Assembly (NCBI GenBank): GCA_030526885.1
Contig: JAUNBV010000098.1
Span: 1-7,267, forward strand
Origin: Syntrophomonadaceae bacterium
GTDB taxonomy: Bacteria; Bacillota; Syntrophomonadia; Syntrophomonadales; Syntrophomonadaceae
Length of the DNA stretch: 7,267 bases
Direction of reading: 5' to 3'
Made by a program: the position numbers and the translations under genes
Notes under the pieces: generated by a model
The model's input: only the letters and a program-made list of their open reading frames with translations
Database searches by the model: none
What the model was told of the DNA's origin: nothing
In this document: one piece after another, positions 1 to 5,430 of the stretch
Layout: every line of letters starts with the position of its first letter
How positions within the stretch are numbered: the stretch's first letter is position 1

Positions 1-6
1 TTAAAC

Positions 7-1956
7 CTACTTCAATATAGATGCTATGCGCGCGGCGCTCATGTAGCCCTCATAAATGGCGGATTCAATGTTGCGGGCGTCCCGGCAATCGCCAATGGCA
101 ATGTTTTTGATGCCGGCTGCGTCCAATTCGCGGCTCAGGCTGTCGTCGCCGGTATAGCCTATGGTGACTACTACCCGATCAAAGGCCAGTTCCGCGACTT
201 CGCTGCCTTTTTGCAGTATGAGGGTATTGCCCCGCGCTTCTATGACCTTGCACTGCTTCATGATTTGCACGGAGCGCTGCTTCAGGCGAAGCATCAGATC
301 AAGCTGGGTCATGCTTTCCATGCCGTGCGCTATCTTGCGGCCCGCTTCGATGATAGTGACTTTACAGCCTTTGGCGGCCAGGAATTCTGCGGTTTCGCAG
401 CCGGTGGTGCCGCCGCCGATCACTGCCACCTCGGTTCCCGCCGGCAGTTCTTCGGCTGCTTCCAGCAGCAGGGCTTCGGCGTCGATCTCCTGCTCCGGAT
501 TGAGTCCAGGAATCTCCAGCGCTCGGATTGCGGCTCCGGTGGCGTTTACTACCAGGTCAAAGCTGCTGTCCCCGGCGGTTTTCACCTTGAACTCCGTTGC
601 CAGATGCACCCCCACCGGGCTGGTCTCCAGGGCATGAATAAAGTAATCTGTCAGCCATTGCAGCTTGTCTTTAAACGGCGGACGCGAGGCCACGTTCAAT
701 CTGCCGCCCAGGGTGGGCGCTTTTTCAAATAAGTCCACTCTCGCACCGGCTCCGCTCAGACTCAACGCGGCCTGCATGCCGGCGGGACCGGCGCCCACCA
801 CGGCGATGCGCTGCCCCTCCAAACAGTATTTTTCATCCTTGAGCCTCCATTCCCGGGCGGTCAGAGGATTAACGGCACAGCGGATGGCTTTGCCGGCAAA
901 GGTGTTGCCGATACAGGTATTGCAGGAGATGCAGGGGCGGATGTCGGCTTCCCTGCCGTGCAGGGCTTTGGCCGGCCAGTCAGGATCGGCTAGGAGGCCG
1001 CGGCCTACCCAGACCAAATCTGCGGCGCCGCTCTTTATGATGGCATCGGCAAAGGCAGGATGGCGGATCACACCGCCGGCAATCAGCGGGGTTTTCACAC
1101 GTTGGCGCACGGCCTCGGCCAGATACAGCCGCCAGCCTTCCTGGTAGGATGCCGGTTCAATAGTGGTTTGACCGCTCTCGTAAATGCCGCCGGATACGTT
1201 GATATAATCCGCGCCGGCGGCTTCCACCAGCTCCGCAATTTTGAGTCCTTCCTCCAACTGCATCCCTTGCGGCAGGAAGTCGGTCAGGTTAAGGCGCACA
1301 CCTATGACCATGCCGCGCAGGGCGGCTTTCATGGCTTTGATGATGTCCAGCAGCAGGCGCGCCCGGTTTTCGGTGCTGCCGCCGTATTCATCGGTGCGCT
1401 GATTGCTGTAGGGCGATAGAAATTGGGCCAACAGATACCCGTGGGCCGCGTGCAGCTCCACCGCGTCAAAGCCGGCGTTGCGGCAGATAAAGGCGGAGGT
1501 GACAAATTTGCTCACCAACTGCCGAACTTCCTCGGTGGTGAGCTCCTGAGGCTCAGCTTTCATAAATCTACAGGCAATAGGCGATGGCGCGACCACCGGC
1601 TGCCCCGTTACCATGGGCATGGTCTGACGCCCGGCATGATGCAGTTGTACCGCCGCTTTACAGTCGTAGCCGTGGATAACGTCCGCCAACTCGCTTAGGC
1701 CCGATACGAACTGGGCCTGATCCGCTCCCAACTGGTTAAAGCCTACTCGTCCGCGCGGGGCGTCTACGCAGGCTATCTCCACCACGATCATGCCCACGCC
1801 GCCGCGCGCGCGGCGCTCGTAGTAGCGCAGGAGCTGTGGGGTCACTTCGCCGTTAATGGCGGAGAGACCGGTACCCATGGCAGGCATTACAACACGGTTT
1901 TTTAACCGCATATTTCCAATCATAAAGGGTTGGGCTAAGGCTTCATATTGTTTCAT
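7..1956 (-). CDS. Old-yellow-enzyme family NAD(P)H:flavin oxidoreductase, FadH-like (FMN, 4Fe-4S, FAD)
   Basis: Cytosolic 649-aa flavoenzyme of the 2,4-dienoyl-CoA reductase / enoate reductase architecture, expected to pass hydride from NAD(P)H through FAD and a 4Fe-4S cluster to FMN and onto an activated C=C bond. Visible order: FMN-binding TIM barrel (about 1-330) with QLHHAGRQ at 104-111, an ELHAAHGYL segment with Tyr174 aligning with the E. coli FadH catalytic Tyr, and AGGVI at 293-297; cluster cysteines C342, C345, C348 and C360; FAD GxGxxG at 388-393; second dinucleotide motif GGGTTG at 514-519 followed by Glu537, which suggests NADH rather than NADPH; C-terminal IGDC at 621-624. The length fits the family. 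The ATG is preceded by GGAG (1964-1967) 7 nt upstream. It is last of three same-strand genes, 35 nt after the membrane protein. The substrate is unknown: the position of the second FadH catalytic residue (His) appears to be Tyr259, so dienoyl-CoA reductase activity should not be assumed. Family assignment is very secure, substrate is not. Confidence 0.93.
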   Translation of the reverse strand: MKQYEALAQPFMIGNMRLKNRVVMPAMGTGLSAINGEVTPQLLRYYERRARGGVGMIVVEIACVDAPRGRVGFNQLGADQAQFVSGLSELADVIHGYDCKAAVQLHHAGRQTMPMVTGQPVVAPSPIACRFMKAEPQELTTEEVRQLVSKFVTSAFICRNAGFDAVELHAAHGYLLAQFLSPYSNQRTDEYGGSTENRARLLLDIIKAMKAALRGMVIGVRLNLTDFLPQGMQLEEGLKIAELVEAAGADYINVSGGIYESGQTTIEPASYQEGWRLYLAEAVRQRVKTPLIAGGVIRHPAFADAIIKSGAADLVWVGRGLLADPDWPAKALHGREADIRPCISCNTCIGNTFAGKAIRCAVNPLTAREWRLKDEKYCLEGQRIAVVGAGPAGMQAALSLSGAGARVDLFEKAPTLGGRLNVASRPPFKDKLQWLTDYFIHALETSPVGVHLATEFKVKTAGDSSFDLVVNATGAAIRALEIPGLNPEQEIDAEALLLEAAEELPAGTEVAVIGGGTTGCETAEFLAAKGCKVTIIEAGRKIAHGMESMTQLDLMLRLKQRSVQIMKQCKVIEARGNTLILQKGSEVAELAFDRVVVTIGYTGDDSLSRELDAAGIKNIAIGDCRDARNIESAIYEGYMSAARIASILK

Positions 1957-1991
1957 ACATATTCTCCATTCCTTAACTTATTTATTCTCTC

Positions 1992-2426
1992 CTATTTTAC
2001 AGCTTTTATACGCGACCGCAATAACCAGGACAAGAAAAAGATCGCGGTGAACAGGGCTACGGCCACGGAACCCATAATGGTTATTTGCGGCCATGTTGCC
2101 GCCAGCAGCGGCAGCAGCGGGGTAAGCCACATTTGTTGTGCGAAGGCCCAATATAGAATACTTTCGGCGCTGTAGCTCCCGCTCCAGAAGGTCACCACAC
2201 ATACCAGCAGCGGCAACTGCCATACTATAAGCAGCAACAGGCTTTGCCACCACTTCCCGCCCCACTGCCATACGGCGGCAAATTCCAGCAGCACCATCAG
2301 CAGATACAACACCGCCAGGGCAATATCCAATCCCGGATAATACATGGCCAGCCATACGGCCAGCACCGCGAATAGGTGTATCAGCATCAATCTGCCCCAG
2401 GCTATCAGCCATGCTTTAACGCTCAT
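1992..2426 (-). CDS. Small tryptophan-rich integral membrane protein, unknown function
   Basis: I do not recognise the family. The 144-aa product is very hydrophobic, with about four likely membrane segments (roughly 7-28, 33-52, 61-80 and 112-136, with a possible further one near 90-108) and a basic C-terminal tail (RSRIKAVK). It is unusually rich in tryptophan, with 13 Trp by hand count, including clusters at 53-60. The frame is open 12 codons further upstream to an ATG at 2462. I chose the ATG at 2426 because an AGGAGGT-like site (2432-2437) sits 5 nt before it and the upstream ATG has no ribosome binding site. With this start the gene overlaps the 3' end of the preceding hydrolase gene by 11 nt, which points to translational coupling and perhaps a shared role at the membrane. 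A competing open frame over 1978-2412 on the same strand is a shadow lacking a comparable start. Being a real gene is likely; function is unknown. Confidence 0.8.
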   Translation of the reverse strand: MSVKAWLIAWGRLMLIHLFAVLAVWLAMYYPGLDIALAVLYLLMVLLEFAAVWQWGGKWWQSLLLLIVWQLPLLVCVVTFWSGSYSAESILYWAFAQQMWLTPLLPLLAATWPQITIMGSVAVALFTAIFFLSWLLRSRIKAVK

Positions 2427-3018
2427 ACAGCACCTCCGCCAGCGTCGAGCCCTTAAAGGCATCGGGGGACAGCCACAGATCGCCTATCGGATCCATATCC
2501 GCCCCCTGAACTTCATAAGCCTTCCAAATTATCTTGGTGCAGTTCCAATAACGCTCATCCCGATTGAAGGCCAGCGGATAAAAAAGCTGGCCGCATTTCG
2601 AGGCCGCATACTGTATCGCGGCAGTCTTTACCTCATCCCCCACCTTCGGGCGCAGGATAGCATAGTAGTCATAGTTGCGGAAATGATTCATGCTTTGCTG
2701 CACCACGCCCAAGTCCATATAGGCTTCAATTACCTCTCCTTCCCCCACGTAAAGCGCCGCATGGGTGTAGCGCCCGTAGGAACAGGCCAGATACCCGCCC
2801 AGCAATATGTCGCCCGGCAGCAATTCGATATCAGGCATCTCATGCACGGCGTAGCTGATCACGCCCGGCCCCGGTTGTCCCGCCAGGGCGCTTTTCACCC
2901 AAACGTGTATCACCGAGCCGCTGTCCTTAGCCATCAGCGACCAGTTGCCGACCACTATTAGCACCAGCAGGATAAAACCTGCGATAGGAAAAAACCAAAT
3001 CCGTAAATGTCGGTTCAT
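2416..3018 (-). CDS. Membrane-anchored YiiX/LRAT-like permuted NlpC/P60 cysteine hydrolase
   Basis: Predicted 200-aa cysteine hydrolase with the circularly permuted papain-like order, in which the catalytic His precedes the Cys. An N-terminal hydrophobic segment (about 7-24, after MNRHLR) looks like an uncleaved signal anchor, so the domain should face outward. The domain opens with PGDILLG (68-74), then a YTHAAL motif with His86, a VIEAY strand (96-100) whose Glu98 is a plausible third catalytic residue, and WNCTK with Cys160 as nucleophile. These are hallmarks of the YiiX/YebB (former DUF830) group. Members act on amide or ester bonds of cell-wall peptides or lipids, but the substrate cannot be read here. 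The frame is open to a TTG at 3042; I prefer the ATG at 3018 because AAGGAG (3028-3033) lies 9 nt upstream and the anchor then sits at the very N-terminus. It is the first gene of the left cluster and overlaps the next gene by 11 nt. Confidence 0.82.
   Translation of the reverse strand: MNRHLRIWFFPIAGFILLVLIVVGNWSLMAKDSGSVIHVWVKSALAGQPGPGVISYAVHEMPDIELLPGDILLGGYLACSYGRYTHAALYVGEGEVIEAYMDLGVVQQSMNHFRNYDYYAILRPKVGDEVKTAAIQYAASKCGQLFYPLAFNRDERYWNCTKIIWKAYEVQGADMDPIGDLWLSPDAFKGSTLAEVLYER
2432..2437 (-). promoter_or_regulatory. Ribosome binding site that sets the start of the membrane protein
   Basis: On the minus strand this reads GGAGGT, 5 nt before the ATG at 2426 and inside the 3' end of the hydrolase gene. 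Its strength and spacing decide in favour of the 144-aa product over the 156-aa alternative starting at 2462. Confidence 0.75.
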
Positions 3019-3027
3019 GGCCTTGCG

Positions 3028-3033
3028 CTCCTT
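3028..3033 (-). promoter_or_regulatory. Ribosome binding site that sets the start of the hydrolase
   Basis: On the minus strand this reads AAGGAG, 9 nt before the ATG at 3018. It lies inside the extended open frame that would begin at a TTG (3042), and so argues for the shorter 200-aa product. Confidence 0.7.
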
Positions 3034-3065
3034 TATAATCAAGCTTCATATTATTACGCTATATT

Positions 3066-3074
3066 AGTATATCA
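3066..3074 (-). promoter_or_regulatory. Candidate extended -10 promoter element for the three-gene cluster
   Basis: The minus strand reads TGATATACT, matching the extended -10 pattern TGnTATAAT at all but one position of the hexamer (TATACT). No good -35 hexamer lies 16-18 nt upstream, which is tolerable for extended -10 promoters. It sits 48 nt before the hydrolase ATG and downstream of the terminator that ends the preceding gene, where a promoter is expected. Assigned by eye; other AT-rich hexamers nearby could serve. Confidence 0.35.
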
Positions 3075-3171
3075 CATTGGGCTTAAGGGGAGACCTGGTT
3101 GTGGTCGCTTATACTCCAAAAAGGCGGTATGGACGGCAGGGATGGGGCAAGGGACTGCCTGACCGGAAAGT

Positions 3172-3205
3172 AAAAAAGCCGCCCGGCGCGGGGCCGGGCG
3201 GCTTT
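3172..3205 (-). terminator. Rho-independent terminator after the 589-aa acyl-CoA dehydrogenase
   Basis: A perfect 13-bp G+C-rich inverted repeat (3175-3187 with 3193-3205) encloses a 5-nt loop. Read on the minus strand, the stem is followed directly by six T residues (3172-3177), partly overlapping the base of the stem. It starts 23 nt past the stop codon of the dehydrogenase. It should separate that transcript from the hydrolase cluster and has little U-tract on the other strand (TTT only), so it acts mainly for minus-strand transcription. Confidence 0.92.
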
Positions 3206-3228
3206 GGAGGTCGTAAGTTTAGTCGTTT

Positions 3229-4998
3229 CTAGTAATCGAAGGACTCGATCGGAATCTGCAGTACGGACTCGTCGCCTTCTTTAACGATTTCAGCAATACA
3301 GAATGCCTGCGGCAATACGTTCTTGCAGAAGAAGGTGGCGGACAGCACTTTGCCGTAGTAGAAGTTGTAGTCGTAATGATCCTGGCCCAGTTCTTTGATG
3401 CGCTTGTCGGCGATCAGAGCCATTTCCAGCAGGACCCATGCGCCAAACACCATGGAGTTGGCGGTCAGGATGCGGCGGGCAAAGGTGGGCATCAGAGAAA
3501 TCTTGCCGGAACCCATGAATCCGCCGACCGACATCATCATGGAATCAAGGGCTTCGATACCCTTGCCCAGCAGTTCAAATTCTCTTTCAAAACCGGCGGT
3601 GTCCTTGTTAGCAGCGTGGAAGTCACGGATCTGCTGTACGAACTTGGCGTATACGGTGCCCTTCTTCATGGTCCATTTACGTCCGATAAAGTCGAGAGCC
3701 TGGATATAGTTGGTGCCTTCCCAGATGGAATAAATCTTTACGTCGCGGGCGATCTGTGCTACCGGATATTCTTCGCAGTAGCCGTAGCCGCCGTAGGCCT
3801 GAATGGCTTCGCCGATCAGGGTCCAGGCTTCGTCGGTGGGATAGGCCTTGGTCATCGGGGTAGCTACTTCTATGAAGTCAATGGCGTCCTGACGCACTTC
3901 CGGATCGGGATCATATTTGCGCACGTCAAACATGAAGTAAGTCTTGTGCACCATGCCGCGCATAGCCTCTACGTGAGATTTGATCAGCAACAGGGTACGC
4001 TTGATATCTTCGTGATTGATCAGGGTCATGCGGGGGCCTTTGGGATCGGTCAGCAGACGGCCCTGGATTCTTTCCTTACAATACTCACGGGCATTGTAGC
4101 CGGCGTTGGCCAGACAGGCCAGACCCAGCAAGCCGGTGCCCAGGCGGGCATAGTTCATGCACTTGAACATCTGCGCCATACCCTGCGCCTTACCGTTTTC
4201 ATCGGGAGGATCGCCAATCAGCCAGCCGCGGCATTTGCCGTTTTCACCCATGGCCAGGGAGGCGGTCACGGAACCGTGCTGACCCAGCTTATGCTCGATA
4301 CCGGTAGTCTGCACATCGTTGTCTTCCAGGCTGCCGTCTTCGTTTACCCAGAATTTAGGCACTACGAACAGGCTGATGCCGCCGGTGCCTTCACGGGCGC
4401 CTTCTACGCGGGCCAGATACAGATGGATGATGTTTTCGGTGAAGTCGTTGTCACCGCCGGTGATAAATATCTTATTGCCCTTGATGTTATATATACGAGG
4501 ATTATCGGTAGGATAAGCCTTGGACAGGATGTCACCAACGTCGGAGCCTGCGGTCGGCTCGGTCAGACACATGGTGCCGGCCCAGGTGCCGTCAAACAGT
4601 TTGGGCAGGAACATCTCTTTCAAGTGCTCGTCGCCGAATTCCACGATCAGCTCGGTAGCGCCGGTGGTCAGACCCACGTAAGGCATGAATTCCGGGCTGG
4701 CCGCGGCCATCATCTCATTACAGGTTCCAATCAGCAGTTTATGGAACAGACCGCCAAAGGAAGGCGGAGTGGTGACTTTGCCGTTGGCAAACGTACACGG
4801 ATGAGTTTCGCTCTCGTTGTTGGCAGGCTCGACCAGTTCTTTACACATTTTTCTGTAGGGTTCGAACACCGACTTTATGTCTTCTTTGCTGTAGTAACCT
4901 TCAAATTTGGGATAAGAAAAAACCCGTTCGGTCGGTAACCATTCCTGGATAATGAATTCCAGGTCTCTGGTATTCAGATACGCTAAATTTGCAGCCAT
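3229..4998 (-). CDS. Acyl-CoA dehydrogenase, large DmdC-like type (shorter paralog)
   Basis: FAD-dependent dehydrogenase of 589 aa that should introduce a trans-2,3 double bond into an acyl-CoA in the cytosol and pass electrons to electron-transfer flavoprotein (ETF). Motifs seen: MCLTEPTAGSD (143-153) for FAD and substrate binding; FITGGDNDFTENIIHLYLAR (178-197), typical of the DmdC-like subgroup; AYGGYGY (401-407); and IWEGTN with Glu427 as the expected catalytic base. A C-terminal extension beyond about 450 ends in VLQIPIESFDY and corresponds to the extra C-terminal domain that makes this subgroup ~600 aa instead of ~380. The ATG is supported by an AGGGGGA site (5006-5012) 7 nt upstream and by alignment with the neighbouring paralog's start. 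Compared with that paralog it lacks 22 residues between His86 and Lys87 in the N-terminal helical domain. A strong terminator follows. The substrate is unknown; no dmd or ETF genes are visible, so 3-methylmercaptopropionyl-CoA is only one possibility. Confidence 0.95.
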   Translation of the reverse strand: MAANLAYLNTRDLEFIIQEWLPTERVFSYPKFEGYYSKEDIKSVFEPYRKMCKELVEPANNESETHPCTFANGKVTTPPSFGGLFHKLLIGTCNEMMAAASPEFMPYVGLTTGATELIVEFGDEHLKEMFLPKLFDGTWAGTMCLTEPTAGSDVGDILSKAYPTDNPRIYNIKGNKIFITGGDNDFTENIIHLYLARVEGAREGTGGISLFVVPKFWVNEDGSLEDNDVQTTGIEHKLGQHGSVTASLAMGENGKCRGWLIGDPPDENGKAQGMAQMFKCMNYARLGTGLLGLACLANAGYNAREYCKERIQGRLLTDPKGPRMTLINHEDIKRTLLLIKSHVEAMRGMVHKTYFMFDVRKYDPDPEVRQDAIDFIEVATPMTKAYPTDEAWTLIGEAIQAYGGYGYCEEYPVAQIARDVKIYSIWEGTNYIQALDFIGRKWTMKKGTVYAKFVQQIRDFHAANKDTAGFEREFELLGKGIEALDSMMMSVGGFMGSGKISLMPTFARRILTANSMVFGAWVLLEMALIADKRIKELGQDHYDYNFYYGKVLSATFFCKNVLPQAFCIAEIVKEGDESVLQIPIESFDY

Positions 4999-5005
4999 TT
5001 AAAAA

Positions 5006-5012
5006 TCCCCCT
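5006..5012 (-). promoter_or_regulatory. Ribosome binding site of the 589-aa acyl-CoA dehydrogenase
   Basis: The minus strand reads AGGGGGA, 7 nt before the ATG at 4998. It is slightly off the usual AGGAGG but well placed, and it agrees with the start implied by the paralog. Confidence 0.65.
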
Positions 5013-5316
5013 ATCAATATAATTAGAAGTAAAATCTGCGCGCACTTACCGCGCTGTGGCATAGATTATTGCAGTCCTCATCCATCCCCCCTGACTTCAT
5101 TGGTGTGGCAGCTTTGAGCTATAAATAAAACTCCGATAGCCATATGGCGCGGCAGTTTACCCTGCCAATCGCTCTACATCAGAATATTATTTCAATATTG
5201 TTGCTCGCAATTCCTCTTTCCGGCGTAAATTTTCTTTCTTATATACATTCCAAGACTGAATACCAGCTTCCCGCATGGGATGTGGGAAAGCGCCGGGATG
5301 GCGGCCAAAGCCAATC

Positions 5317-5346
5317 ATTGTGTTACCGATAAAACCCGTTTGTCAA
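5317..5346 (-). promoter_or_regulatory. Candidate promoter for the 589-aa acyl-CoA dehydrogenase
   Basis: On the minus strand a perfect TTGACA hexamer (5341-5346) is followed 18 nt later by CACAAT (5317-5322), which matches the -10 consensus at four of six positions. If used, it would give a leader of roughly 310 nt. The -10 is weak and the spacing one base long, so this is tentative. The TTGACA lies inside an inverted repeat, which would suit an operator. Confidence 0.28.
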
Positions 5347-5356
5347 CGTATAACAC
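5320..5356. repeat. Nested inverted repeat overlapping a TTGACA hexamer
   Basis: Outer arms GTGTTA (5320-5325) and TAACAC (5351-5356) are perfect reverse complements 25 nt apart. Inside them CGTT/AACG (5337-5340 with 5345-5348) form a second short inverted repeat around the TTGACA. The arms are short, so chance is possible; placement on a candidate promoter makes a regulator-binding site conceivable. Confidence 0.4.
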
Positions 5357-5430
5357 TTATACTGCTCAACAGAGGGTCTCACTTCACGCCTTGGCCTTGG
5401 CTCCCCTAGCTCACCCCGGTGTTTCACGCT

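Larger units (their letters stand above)
4999..5430. other. 432-bp gene-free region between the two acyl-CoA dehydrogenases
   Basis: I find no convincing gene on either strand. On the minus strand it would form the long leader of the 589-aa dehydrogenase. It holds small inverted repeats: GCGCG/CGCGC (5038-5042 with 5050-5054), a perfect GCCATATGGC palindrome (5139-5148), GGCAG/CTGCC (5151-5155 with 5162-5166), paired AATATT boxes (5183-5188, 5194-5199) and a nested repeat at 5320-5356. The part around 5160-5250 is noticeably A+T-rich. Just past the upstream gene's stop I see no stem followed by a T-run, so read-through from the 611-aa gene into the 589-aa gene cannot be excluded. Confidence 0.6.

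Noticed and set aside
1801..1814. Perfect 14-bp palindrome GCCGCGCGCGCGGC
   Set aside because: It lies inside the OYE gene and is explained by consecutive Arg, Ala and Gly codons (RRARGG); no regulatory context.
1978..2412. 144-aa open frame on the minus strand overlapping the membrane protein
   Set aside because: It is in another frame of the same stretch, has no comparable ribosome binding site, and has composition typical of an out-of-frame translation. The frame ending at 1992 has the strong site and clear membrane segments.
3376..4938. 520-aa open frame on the plus strand
   Set aside because: It is the antisense shadow of the 589-aa acyl-CoA dehydrogenase; similar plus-strand frames (for example 6493-7245) shadow the paralog because of codon bias. 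They show no domain signature or ribosome binding site.
5023..5085. 20-codon open frame (MDEDCNNLCH...) upstream of the 589-aa gene as a leader peptide
   Set aside because: A run of G residues directly abuts its ATG, leaving no spacing for initiation, and the peptide shows no attenuator-like codon run or paired terminator hairpin.
5151..5166. Possible sigma-54 promoter (TGGCA...TGC) on the minus strand near the GGCAG/CTGCC repeat
   Set aside because: The invariant GG and GC are 11 nt apart, not the required 10, and no enhancer-binding regulator gene is visible.
5144..5332. 62-aa plus-strand open frame in the intergenic region
   Set aside because: I see no ribosome binding site or recognisable family, and the orientation is opposite to every gene in the window. 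Best treated as chance.
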